This document shows positions 17,522 to 25,910 of a DNA stretch of 64,000 bases, in pieces. This DNA comes from Myroides profundi (lineage in GTDB: Bacteria > Bacteroidota > Bacteroidia > Flavobacteriales > Flavobacteriaceae), in assembly GCF_000833025.1 (NCBI RefSeq), contig NZ_CP010817.1:1054001-1118000 (forward strand), given 5' to 3'. A program made the translations under genes and the position numbers. Positions within the stretch are counted from its first letter, which is position 1. Each line of letters opens with the position of its first letter. The notes beneath the pieces were generated by a model. The model did not search any database and was not told the DNA's origin. It was given only the letters and a program-made list of their open reading frames with translations.

Positions 17522-17554
17522 AAAAGAGATACTTCTTCTACAGAAGTATCTCTT
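17522..17554 (-). terminator. Terminator of the lpxK-punA operon
   Basis: A 13-bp perfect stem (17524-17536 with 17542-17554) and a 5-nt loop; on the minus strand it is followed by a long T run. Confidence 0.92.
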
Positions 17555-17579
17555 AAAATTACATTATAAGAAAAACTAA

Positions 17580-18392
17580 TTAGATAGTTTTAATTAACTC
17601 ATTAATAAGCTCACGAGCGATAGGCTCAGCAGCTTCTACAGCTCTAAGTACATCTTCGTGATGTGCTTCTACGATACCTTCTTCATTCCCCATATCAGAG
17701 ATAACAGAGATACCGAATACTTTCATATCCATGTGACGAGCTACGATTACTTCTGGTACTGTAGACATACCTACACAGTCTGCTCCTACCACGCGTACCA
17801 TTTTATACTCCGCTAATGTTTCAAAAGTTGGTCCTTGTAATCCGTAGTATACTCCTTGTTTAATATCGAAGTTCTTTGCTTTAGCTATTTCTTGTGCTTT
17901 CTTAACTAAAGTTCCTGTATACGCATCATTCATGTTTACGAAACGAGGTCCGAAGCGCTCATCATTATGTCCTCTTAGAGGATGATCAGGGAATGCATTG
18001 ATATGATCTGTGATGATCATAATGTCTCCTACTTTAAATGTAGGGTTAACACCTCCTGAAGCATTAGATACGATCAATGTTTCTACTCCCATATACTTCA
18101 TTACTCTGATAGGGAATACCGTTTTTGCCATTTCGTATCCTTCGTAGTAATGGAAACGACCTTGCATAGCCATTACTTTTTTATTACCAATCGTACCAAA
18201 GATTAAAGCACCTTTGTGTCCTTGTACAGTAGATACTGGAAAATTAGGAATTTCTGAGTAAGGAATTTCATGCTCTATTTTAATATCCGCAGTAAGGTTT
18301 CCTAATCCTGACCCCAATACAATACCTATCTCAGGTTTGAATTGTGTCTTTTCAATTAAATACTTAACCGTTTCTTGTACTTGCTCCCACAT
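17580..18392 (-). CDS. punA: Purine-nucleoside phosphorylase
   Basis: 270 residues of the trimeric class I PNP family: phosphorolysis of inosine and guanosine (and deoxy forms) to the base and (deoxy)ribose-1-phosphate in purine salvage. Seen: LGSGLGNL at the phosphate site, MQGRFHYYEGY, the motif SNASGGVNP, DHINAFPDHPLRG, and YGLQGPTFETLAEYKMVR with the glutamate that positions the base. The start overlaps the 3' end of lpxK by 29 bp, so translation is coupled to it. Length and motifs are normal. Confidence 0.95.
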   Translation of the reverse strand: MWEQVQETVKYLIEKTQFKPEIGIVLGSGLGNLTADIKIEHEIPYSEIPNFPVSTVQGHKGALIFGTIGNKKVMAMQGRFHYYEGYEMAKTVFPIRVMKYMGVETLIVSNASGGVNPTFKVGDIMIITDHINAFPDHPLRGHNDERFGPRFVNMNDAYTGTLVKKAQEIAKAKNFDIKQGVYYGLQGPTFETLAEYKMVRVVGADCVGMSTVPEVIVARHMDMKVFGISVISDMGNEEGIVEAHHEDVLRAVEAAEPIARELINELIKTI

Positions 18393-19389
18393 AGTTTAAA
18401 ATTGTTTTATCAAACTCCTCTTGATTGTTTAAAAAGGAAGTCTGAATTGGTAAATAATATAATTTATTCGAGGGGATTAGTCCATTTAAACGGACATAAT
18501 CTTTCTCTGTTGTAATAATCTTATTCTCTTTTGCTTTGTTCAAAATTAACTCAATGTCAGTAGATGAAAAATGATGATGGTCAGGAAATGTTAAACAAAT
18601 TGTTTTATCGCCCTTTAGATGGTCAAAAAAACTTTGTGGTTTAGCAATACCAGCTACCATTAAAAACTCTTCTTTTTTTAAGTCTTCTACTGAGATAGAA
18701 TCAGCCTTTGAATATGCAAGTTTACTGAATTCAATATACGTAAAAAAAGACAATTGTCCCAGTTTGAGATTTAATTTTTTAATGATCTCGTTTTGTTCTG
18801 TTGAGGATAACGTAGGAGGGCATTTGGTGACGATGATGATATCTGCTCGTTTCGATCCTCTACGACTTTCTCTAAGGTTACCTGTCGGCAACATATAATC
18901 GCTATAGTACGGTTCATCATAAGTAGTCAGTAGAATATTAAAACCACCTTTTACAGCTAGGTGCTGAAAAGCATCATCTAGAACGATGGCTTGAGTATCT
19001 GTTCTTCGTTTTAGGATATTCTCTATTCCGTTTACTCTTTTTGCATCTACCGCTACAGCGATATTATCAAACTTGTGATGATATTGGAAGGGTTCATCAC
19101 CGATTTGCTCCATAGTGGTATGTTCATCCGCTAGGAAGAAGCCCTCACTTTTGCGTTTATACCCTCTACTAAGAGTCGCTATTTTGTATTTGTCTTTTAA
19201 AAGTCGTATTATGTATTCCACCATAGGCGTTTTACCAGTACCACCTACACTTAAGTTACCTACGACTATAGTAGGTGTACTAAAAGAGGTTCTCTTCAAT
19301 ATATTTATTGAATAAAGGTAATTGCGCAGGGAAGTGATCCCTCCATATAAGATGGCAAAAGGGAAGAGTAATTTTCGCAGTAATTCCAT
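18364..19389 (-). CDS. lpxK: Tetraacyldisaccharide 4'-kinase LpxK
   Basis: 341 residues. It phosphorylates the 4' position of the lipid A disaccharide precursor to give lipid IVA at the inner face of the inner membrane. The N-terminal helix (MELLRKLLFPFAILYGGITSL) anchors it; the P-loop is GNLSVGGTGKT at 44-54; DDAFQH and LPTGNLRE are further family motifs. It heads a two-gene unit with punA (29-bp overlap). It is divergent from the NIF3-like gene, with 68 bp between the starts. Confidence 0.96.
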   Translation of the reverse strand: MELLRKLLFPFAILYGGITSLRNYLYSINILKRTSFSTPTIVVGNLSVGGTGKTPMVEYIIRLLKDKYKIATLSRGYKRKSEGFFLADEHTTMEQIGDEPFQYHHKFDNIAVAVDAKRVNGIENILKRRTDTQAIVLDDAFQHLAVKGGFNILLTTYDEPYYSDYMLPTGNLRESRRGSKRADIIIVTKCPPTLSSTEQNEIIKKLNLKLGQLSFFTYIEFSKLAYSKADSISVEDLKKEEFLMVAGIAKPQSFFDHLKGDKTICLTFPDHHHFSSTDIELILNKAKENKIITTEKDYVRLNGLIPSNKLYYLPIQTSFLNNQEEFDKTILNYVGASTRNG

Positions 19390-19411
19390 AATACGAAATT
19401 ACCAATTTTTT

Positions 19412-19419
19412 TATCTTTG
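19412..19419 (+). promoter_or_regulatory. Probable -7 box for the NIF3-like gene
   Basis: TATCTTTG matches TAnnTTTG, 38 bp before the start codon. No good TTG is seen at the expected distance upstream. Confidence 0.5.
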
Positions 19420-19457
19420 AGAAAATATATAAATTACAGTTCAAAATTATTTGAGAA

Positions 19458-20552
19458 ATGAAGTTAAGAGAAGTAATCACTGTGTTAGAAGAGATGACAC
19501 CGTTATCGTATGCAGAGGGATTTGATAATGTCGGGTTATTAGTAGGGGACTATAACTTAGAAGTAAGTGGGATCCTAGTCTGTCATGATGCTTTAGAGAC
19601 CGTGATAGACGAGGCGATAGAGAAGAAGTGTAATATGGTAGTATGCTTTCACCCAATCTTGTTTTCTGGATTAAAGAAGATAACAGGAAAGAGCTATGTA
19701 GAAAGAGCTGTAATTAAAGCGATCAAACACGATATCGCAATCTATGCTATACATACTGCACTAGATAATCATCAGGAAGGGGTGAATAAGATCTTCTGTG
19801 ATACACTAGGATTAAAGAACACAAGTATATTAATACCGAAAGAGAACTATATCCAAAAGCTAGTGACTTACGCTCCTCGTGTGAATGCAGATGAAGTGAG
19901 AAAGGCACTGTTTAATGCAGGAGCTGGTGCTATAGGTAATTATGATTTGTGCAGTTTTACCACGGAGGGCAAGGGAAGTTTTAGAGGAAATGAGAAGAGT
20001 AGTCCTGTTATAGGAGAACCACTAAAATATGAAGAAGTAGAGGAAGTCAAGGTAGAAGTAATATTTGAGAAACATCTACAAGGTAAGGTATTAAAAGCCT
20101 TATTTGACTTAGACTTCTATGAGGAGAAAGCGTATGAAATATATACTCTAGAAAATAAACTGCAAAATGTAGGAATGGGGATGATAGGTGAACTAGAGGA
20201 AGAGATGGACGAGGTAACATTCTTACAGATGGTCAAAGCTAAAACAGGAACTGGAGGTATTAGACATAGTGCGCTATTAGGGAAGCCGATAAAGAGAGTA
20301 GCTGTGTTAGGAGGTTCAGGTAGTTTTGCGATAGGAGCTGCATTATCACAGAAAGTAGATGCCTATATCACCTCAGATTTGAAATATCACGATTATTACC
20401 AAGCTGAAAGTCAGTTGGTTTTAGCTGATATAGGGCATTTTGAAAGTGAAAGGTATACAAAAAATTATATAACTGACTTTCTTTCAAAAAAAATAACTAC
20501 TTTTGCAGTTATTTTATCAACAGTAAATACGAATCCAGTTAACTACTTATAA
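19458..20552 (+). CDS. NIF3-like dinuclear metal center protein (YbgI/YqfO family)
   Basis: 364 residues. The outer halves form the NIF3 fold with metal ligands: the histidine in VVCFHPILFSGLKKITG, HTALDN, and the C-terminal AYITSDLKYHDYY and DIGHFESE motifs. The middle (about 130-230) is the extra PII/CutA-like domain of the long, YqfO-type members. Members form hexameric rings with two metals per subunit; some are reported to act as GTP cyclohydrolase-like or DNA-associated proteins, but the true role is unsettled. The stop codon overlaps the next start by 1 bp (TAATG), so the two genes form an operon; this pairing is common in bacteria. Confidence 0.93.
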   Translation: MKLREVITVLEEMTPLSYAEGFDNVGLLVGDYNLEVSGILVCHDALETVIDEAIEKKCNMVVCFHPILFSGLKKITGKSYVERAVIKAIKHDIAIYAIHTALDNHQEGVNKIFCDTLGLKNTSILIPKENYIQKLVTYAPRVNADEVRKALFNAGAGAIGNYDLCSFTTEGKGSFRGNEKSSPVIGEPLKYEEVEEVKVEVIFEKHLQGKVLKALFDLDFYEEKAYEIYTLENKLQNVGMGMIGELEEEMDEVTFLQMVKAKTGTGGIRHSALLGKPIKRVAVLGGSGSFAIGAALSQKVDAYITSDLKYHDYYQAESQLVLADIGHFESERYTKNYITDFLSKKITTFAVILSTVNTNPVNYL

Positions 20553-21334
20553 TGATGACAAAGAAAAAAGAATTAACCGTTGAAGAGAAGTTAAGAGCAC
20601 TTTATGACTTGCAATTGATTGACTCAAGAATTGACGAAATCAGAAATATGAGAGGAGAATTGCCTCTTGAAGTTGAAGATCTACAAGATGAGGTTGCTGG
20701 ACTGAACAAACGCTTAGAGAAATCAAATATAGACTTAAGTAATATCGAAGCGAGTATTAAGGATAAAAAAGCTGCTATTGAGGAATTCAAAGCTGCTATC
20801 GTAAGATATACTGAGCAACAAAATGAGGTTAAAAACAATAGAGAGTTTAACTCATTAGAAAAAGAGATTGAGTTCCAGAAGTTAGAGATTGAGCTTGCTG
20901 AAAAACACATCAAAGAGATGAAAGTTAGCATCGAGCACAAGAAAAACACAATTGCAGAGACAGAAACTAAGTTAGCTGCTAGAAAAGAACACTTAGGACA
21001 TAAAGAAGCTGAATTAAACAGCATTATGTCTGAGACTGAGCGTGAAGAGAAAATCTTATTAGAGAAATCAGAAGAGTTCAAACAAGATATCGAAGATCGT
21101 TTATTAGTAGCTTATAACAGAATCAGAAATGGTGTTCGTAACGGTTTAGCTGTTGTATCTATCGAGCGTGGTGCATCAGGAGGATCTTACTTTACTATTC
21201 CACCACAAACTCAAGTAGAGATTGCGGCACGTAAGAAGATTATTACGGATGAGCACAGTGGACGTATTTTAGTTGATAGTGCTTTAGCTGAAGAAGAAAG
21301 AGAAAAAATTGAAGCTATTATAGCTAAATTATAA
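20552..21334 (+). CDS. Coiled-coil 'C4 zinc-ribbon' family protein without the zinc cysteines
   Basis: 260 residues. Residues 1-190 are almost all heptad coiled coil (ALYDLQLIDSRIDEIRNM ... EEKILLEKSEEF). The end keeps the family's ribbon outline (RNGLAVVSIERGASGGSYFTIPPQ ... DEHSGRILVD) but each CxxC pair of the classic ribbon is replaced (ASGGS and EHSGR), so zinc binding is not expected. Chlamydial homologues (CdsZ/CT398) link to secretion and sigma54; the role here is unknown. Starts in the stop codon of the NIF3-like gene; closed by a terminator. Confidence 0.92.
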   Translation: MMTKKKELTVEEKLRALYDLQLIDSRIDEIRNMRGELPLEVEDLQDEVAGLNKRLEKSNIDLSNIEASIKDKKAAIEEFKAAIVRYTEQQNEVKNNREFNSLEKEIEFQKLEIELAEKHIKEMKVSIEHKKNTIAETETKLAARKEHLGHKEAELNSIMSETEREEKILLEKSEEFKQDIEDRLLVAYNRIRNGVRNGLAVVSIERGASGGSYFTIPPQTQVEIAARKKIITDEHSGRILVDSALAEEEREKIEAIIAKL

Positions 21335-21341
21335 TATCAGA

Positions 21342-21368
21342 AAGCCTCTTGTGAAAGAGGCTTTTTTT
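21342..21368 (+). terminator. Terminator after the zinc-ribbon-like gene
   Basis: AAGCCTCTT, GTGA loop, AAGAGGCTT and T tail. Confidence 0.93.
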
Positions 21369-21385
21369 ATTTCCAGAAGTTATAT

Positions 21386-22216
21386 ATGGTTAAGTGTCTA
21401 GGTTTATTGATTAATTTATTGTCGTTATTTGCTCCTAAGAAAACATGTGCTATTGCTTATAAGTTATTCTCTACACCTCGTAAAGGGCAACTTAAGCGAA
21501 GAGATATTCCATACTTTTTATCTGAAGCCCATCAAGATAGATTTGTCTATGATGGACTGAGTATCCAATGTTACCGTTGGAATCAAGAGCAATCAGAGTT
21601 GCCATTAGTTATGCTTTTTCACGGCTGGGAGAGTAATGCTGGTCGCTGGGAAGAACTAGTGACTTATTTAGATGATCAGTACCAGTATATCAGTATAGAT
21701 GCGATGGGCCTAGGCCTTAGTGATGGAAGTAATCTGAGTGTTATCGATTATTCTCATTTGATGGATCATTGTTTACGAGCGTTTAGACCACAGTACGTTG
21801 TAGCTCATTCTCTAGGAGCGTTTGCTCTGTTACACCAGATGAGTGTAGTGAAATATGATTTCGTAGAGAAGGTTGTTTTAATGGCTTGTTTAGATCGTTT
21901 TCAGCATGTAATTGATAATTATATTGGCATGTTAGGATACTGGAAAAAAGTATCTAGCGATTTATTACAATTCTTAGAAGGGCTAATCGATATGGATATG
22001 GGAGAATATGCTAGTCGTAACTTTATAAAATCATTGCCTAATCAGACATTGATTATTCACGATAAAGATGATGTAGTAGTAGAATTGGCTGAGTGTACGG
22101 TTTTTCACGATATCGCAAGCCAAAAAGGAATAGAGATTTATTATACAGAAGGATTAGGGCATTCTGTTCAAGATAGAATCGCCTTCGAAAAAATTAAGAA
22201 TTATTTTATGAATTAG
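21386..22216 (+). CDS. Alpha/beta hydrolase
   Basis: 276 residues, no cleavable signal, though the first 16 residues are hydrophobic (VKCLGLLINLLSLFAP). Core motifs: oxyanion HGWESNAGRW near 79, nucleophile elbow AHSLG with S142, the acid in IIHDKDDVVVE near 225, and the histidine in EGLGHSVQD near 258. A lid-like helical insert (FQHVIDNYIGMLGYWKKV) follows the elbow. Substrate unknown. It sits between the zinc-ribbon-like gene and rluF, each with its own signals. Confidence 0.88.
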   Translation: MVKCLGLLINLLSLFAPKKTCAIAYKLFSTPRKGQLKRRDIPYFLSEAHQDRFVYDGLSIQCYRWNQEQSELPLVMLFHGWESNAGRWEELVTYLDDQYQYISIDAMGLGLSDGSNLSVIDYSHLMDHCLRAFRPQYVVAHSLGAFALLHQMSVVKYDFVEKVVLMACLDRFQHVIDNYIGMLGYWKKVSSDLLQFLEGLIDMDMGEYASRNFIKSLPNQTLIIHDKDDVVVELAECTVFHDIASQKGIEIYYTEGLGHSVQDRIAFEKIKNYFMN

Positions 22217-22229
22217 CTTCGTTATAGCA

Positions 22230-22261
22230 TTGTTTAATAGCGAATAAAATAGCTAATTTTG
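22230..22261 (+). promoter_or_regulatory. Promoter of rluF, close to the start codon
   Basis: TTG at 22230-22232, 21 bp, TAATTTTG at 22254-22261. Transcription would start a few bases on, at or just before the ATG at 22266, so the mRNA may be leaderless, or the ATG at 22275 may be used. Confidence 0.65.
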
Positions 22262-22265
22262 TGAT

Positions 22266-23192
22266 ATGGAAAAAATGCAAACACGTTTAAATAAATATTT
22301 GTCTGAAGTAGGTTTTTGTTCTAGAAGAGAAGCAGATAGACTTATAGATGAGGGGAGAGTCACTGTCAATGGTGTAGTGCCTGAGATGGGGACAAAAGTG
22401 TCTGAAGATGATGAGATACGCGTAAATGGACAATTAATCGTTAAAAAAAATGAAGAGAATGTTTATTTAGCTTTTTATAAACCTATTGGTATCGAGTGTA
22501 CTACTAATACGAGTGTACGCGATAATATCGTGGACTATATTAATTATCCTAAACGCATCTTTCCAGTAGGACGATTAGATAAGGATAGTGAAGGGCTTAT
22601 TCTGATGACGAATGATGGAGATATCGTGAATAAGATATTGCGCCAAAAGAATGATCATGAGAAAGAATATATTGTAACTGTGAATAAGCCTATTACAGAT
22701 CGTTTTATTCAACGTATGGGAACAGGTGTGCCTATATTAGACACAGTGACTAAGAAGTGTAGAGTAGAACAGATCAGTAAGACCGTGTTTAGAATATTCC
22801 TTACTCAAGGTTTGAACAGACAGATTAGACGTATGTGTGAGTATTTTGACTATGACGTAGTTGCATTAAAGAGGATACGTATTATTAATATTTCTTTAGA
22901 TGTACCTGTGGGTACTTATAGAGACTTGACAAAAGCAGAATTGGATGAGCTTAATCGCTTAATAGAGCCTTCTGTAATGACAGAAGAGGCGAGTCTAAAT
23001 AGAAATCAAGAGAGTCAGCAGAGTATTCGTCGTCGTATGACTACAGGTAAAGATTCTGGTAGAAGAGGAGGAAGTTATGCTAAGGATGAGCGTAGGCCTA
23101 AGAAAAACTTCGATAGAGAACGCAATAATAGCGTGAATAAACCAAAAGAGGTTAAGAACGAAAGATTAAGAAATAGAAGAAGAGAGAACTAG
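22266..23192 (+). CDS. rluF: 23S rRNA pseudouridine synthase RluF-type
   Basis: 308 residues. Residues 5-62 are an S4 RNA-binding domain ([20 protein letters not shown]). The catalytic domain has [20 protein letters not shown] with the nucleophile Asp, EKEYIVTV, and [16 protein letters not shown], which are the marks of the RluB/E/F group; the KPIGIECTT wording fits RluF (U2604 of 23S rRNA). After about residue 240 there is a basic, low-complexity tail rich in Arg, Asn and Ser that is longer than in E. coli and probably binds RNA. The stop lies within the terminator hairpin. Confidence 0.93.
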   Translation: MEKMQTRLNKYLSEVGFCSRREADRLIDEGRVTVNGVVPEMGTKVSEDDEIRVNGQLIVKKNEENVYLAFYKPIGIECTTNTSVRDNIVDYINYPKRIFPVGRLDKDSEGLILMTNDGDIVNKILRQKNDHEKEYIVTVNKPITDRFIQRMGTGVPILDTVTKKCRVEQISKTVFRIFLTQGLNRQIRRMCEYFDYDVVALKRIRIINISLDVPVGTYRDLTKAELDELNRLIEPSVMTEEASLNRNQESQQSIRRRMTTGKDSGRRGGSYAKDERRPKKNFDRERNNSVNKPKEVKNERLRNRRREN

Positions 23193-23210
23193 TTTAGTTC
23201 TCTTTTTTTT
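23183..23210 (+). terminator. Terminator overlapping the rluF stop
   Basis: AGAGAACTA, GTT, TAGTTCTCT, then T8. Confidence 0.92.
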
Positions 23211-23220
23211 GTTTGTGTTC

Positions 23221-23310
23221 AATTCTAATACCTTTTTATTTAGAATTAATAAGCTTAAAAAGTGCATTTTGTGCATAAAGTCAGAATTATTGGTAGTTCT
23301 GACTTTTTTT
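23221..23310 (+). terminator. Second terminator with an upstream hairpin; possible small RNA
   Basis: AATTCTAA (23221-23228) pairs with TTAGAATT (23240-23247). After a direct GTGCAT repeat comes a strong hairpin, AGTCAGAA/TTCTGACT (23279-23286 and 23297-23304) with a T7 tail. A second full terminator 70 bp after that of rluF suggests a back-up stop or a short RNA of its own; no matching promoter is clear. Confidence 0.5.
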
Positions 23311-23537
23311 ATTTATAAAATAGATTAGTTAATAATATGTGAATTTTAGTAAAATATTAAAGGTTAATGTGTTTTGTTTTTAGAGTATTACGATGACGAT
23401 TATTGTCTGTATTGAGTTGTTATTTATATTTATTCTAAGTTGTTATGGTTGTTTAGTTATAAGTAAATATATTTGTCTTCAATTTATAATTAATCTAAAT
23501 AATATAATTACTAACACAACATTAAGTTCTTAGAACA

Positions 23538-25880
23538 ATGAAACACTATCTACTATTAATTTTTGCAATTTTTAATATAGGTCAGTTTACTTCTTTTGCG
23601 CAAGATAAGCCAGTTGTTATTTCTGGGGTTGTACAAGATGCGAATGGAGAGCCTATTGATTATGCTACAGTCAGTTTATTAGATACTCATCATAGTGAGT
23701 TAACAGATAATAAAGGACGATATACTATTAAAACAAAAAGACCTGGCAAGTATAAATTAGTTGTACAACACGTCAGTTATGAATCTAAAGAGTATTCATT
23801 TGAGGTTAAAGCAGGCGAGAGTATAACACATAACTTCAAACTTGATACAAATAACTCTTTCTTAGATAATGTAGTACTACAAGTAAAACAGCCTATCGAG
23901 AAAGTTAGAGAATCTGCTTATAACGTAGTGGCTATAGATGCAAAACCACTATACAATACGTCATTAGATGTAGCTGGAGCACTAGATAGAGTATCTGGAG
24001 TGAAAGTGCGCAAAGATGGAGGTGAGGGATCTGACTATAATTTCTCAATGAATGGATTTAGTGGTAAACACATTCGATTCTTTATAGATGGGGTACCTAT
24101 GGAAGGGTTTGGTAGTGAGTTTAAAATAAACAACTTACCGATCACGATGGTTGACAGAATCGAAGTTTATAAAGGTGTAGTGCCTGTGGAGTTTGGATCT
24201 GATGCCTTGGGTGGAGTAGTGAATATTATTACGAATAAATCTAAAGAGACTAAAATAGACGCTTCATTTACTACTGGTTCATTCCATACATACAAGAGTC
24301 ACCTGAATGTAAGTAAAGCTTTTAATAATGGTATAGTGGCTCAGTTAAATGCTTTTCAGAATTACTCAGATAACGATTATAAAGTATTAGTCCCTGTGGT
24401 AGATCTGCAATCAGGAGTTTATTCTAAAGAAAAACAATGGGTAAGACGTTTTAATGATAGATTCCAAACTGCTACTGTAGTGGCTAAAGTAGGGGTGGTA
24501 GATAAGTCTTATGCAGATAGATTAATGCTAGGGTTTACTTATGGAGAAGGAAAACGAGGTGTGCAGACAGGTACTATTATGGAGAAGGTATTCGGAGACA
24601 AGAAACGTCGTTCTGTAACTATTATGCCCTCATTAGAGTATAGCAAAAAGAATCTATTTATAGATGGATTAGATGTAAGTATCACATCAAATTATAACGG
24701 TGGGTATAATCAAAATATAGATACCTCTTCTTATAAATATAACTGGGCAGGTGAGCGTATCAAAACGTTAAAACAAGGTGAGTCTGGAGGAGGTCCTTCT
24801 ATGACTAAGTTCTATGATCATAATGGTTCAACTACTTTTAATGTAAATTATAAATTAAATGACAAACACTCATTTAGTTTTAATGATGTAATGTACTATT
24901 TCAACAGAAAGACAAAAGACCCACTAGCTGTAAAAGAAACTCAATCAGAAAAGAATAGTGAGATAAAAAGAAGTAGTTTTAAAAATATTATGGCACTGTC
25001 TTATCGCTATAATATTCTAGATAATCTGAATGTATCTCTATTCGGTAAACACTACAGTATCAAACATACTTATCAAAGTGAGAGCACTAAAGTAGATAAA
25101 ACAGGGTACGGTATCGCTGCTACATATCTGTGGAAAGATCTACAGTTCAAAGCTTCTTATGAAAATACATTTAGGCTACCTACTGATAGCGAGTTATTTG
25201 GAGATGGAGACTTAGTATGGGGGAATACAGGTCTTAAACCAGAACAGGGTAAAAACTATAACCTTAATATCAGTTACTCAGGTGTGATTAACAAAATACA
25301 TGCAGTATTCGTAGATGCAGGTTTGGTATACAGAGATACTAAAGATTATATCCGAAGTAATCCTTATGGTTCAGGATCTCGTGCAACTAGTGTAAATATC
25401 GGAGGAGTAGAGAGCTATGGTATCAATGTGGAAGCTCGTTATACCTACAATGATTTTATATATGCAGGAGGTAGTTTAACTTCTCAAAATATCAGAAGTA
25501 AACAAAAGTATACTATTGGAGATTATGGAGTGAGAAATCCATACTACAATGAGAGAATTCCTAATGAGCCTTATTTCTTTGGATCAGCAGATGTGGGGAT
25601 TATCATTAAAGACTTAGGAAAGAAAAATAACAATTTAAATATAGGTTATAACCTTCGCTATATAGATCATTATAGTTACGACTTTAAAGGAATCGGTGAA
25701 GATCCTATATGGATTCCGTCTCAAGCTGTACATGATCTAAGTGCTTCATACAGTTTATTTAATAATAAAATACACTTGACCGTAGAGGCTAATAACCTAT
25801 TCGATAAACTAGCTTATGATAACTATAGTTTCCAAAAACCAGGAAGAAACTTCATGTTTAAAATACGCTATACATACTAA
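23538..25880 (+). CDS. TonB-dependent receptor (XusA-like, probable iron-siderophore uptake)
   Basis: 780 residues. Signal peptide to FAQ (about residue 22); carboxypeptidase-regulatory-like domain at about 28-105 (ISGVVQDANGEPIDYATVSL); plug domain at about 115-235 (LDRVSGVKVRKDGGEGSDYN, RIEVYKGVVPVEFGSDALGG); then a 22-strand-type barrel ending VEANNLFDKLAYDNYSFQKPGRN and a final aromatic-rich strand (FMFKIRYTY). A DUF4374 lipoprotein gene follows after 30 bp, the arrangement of the Bacteroides XusAB xenosiderophore system. That parallel makes ferric-siderophore uptake the best guess. Upstream, TATATTTG at 23468-23475 is a fair -7 box; no Fur box was recognised. Confidence 0.92.
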   Translation: MKHYLLLIFAIFNIGQFTSFAQDKPVVISGVVQDANGEPIDYATVSLLDTHHSELTDNKGRYTIKTKRPGKYKLVVQHVSYESKEYSFEVKAGESITHNFKLDTNNSFLDNVVLQVKQPIEKVRESAYNVVAIDAKPLYNTSLDVAGALDRVSGVKVRKDGGEGSDYNFSMNGFSGKHIRFFIDGVPMEGFGSEFKINNLPITMVDRIEVYKGVVPVEFGSDALGGVVNIITNKSKETKIDASFTTGSFHTYKSHLNVSKAFNNGIVAQLNAFQNYSDNDYKVLVPVVDLQSGVYSKEKQWVRRFNDRFQTATVVAKVGVVDKSYADRLMLGFTYGEGKRGVQTGTIMEKVFGDKKRRSVTIMPSLEYSKKNLFIDGLDVSITSNYNGGYNQNIDTSSYKYNWAGERIKTLKQGESGGGPSMTKFYDHNGSTTFNVNYKLNDKHSFSFNDVMYYFNRKTKDPLAVKETQSEKNSEIKRSSFKNIMALSYRYNILDNLNVSLFGKHYSIKHTYQSESTKVDKTGYGIAATYLWKDLQFKASYENTFRLPTDSELFGDGDLVWGNTGLKPEQGKNYNLNISYSGVINKIHAVFVDAGLVYRDTKDYIRSNPYGSGSRATSVNIGGVESYGINVEARYTYNDFIYAGGSLTSQNIRSKQKYTIGDYGVRNPYYNERIPNEPYFFGSADVGIIIKDLGKKNNNLNIGYNLRYIDHYSYDFKGIGEDPIWIPSQAVHDLSASYSLFNNKIHLTVEANNLFDKLAYDNYSFQKPGRNFMFKIRYTY

Positions 25881-25910
25881 AATTACTAATCTATAATAAA
25901 TACAATTAAA

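Noticed and set aside
20602..21081. 159-codon frame on the minus strand
   Set aside because: Antisense shadow of the coiled-coil gene; Ser/Leu-rich composition results from the reversed Glu/Lys codons.
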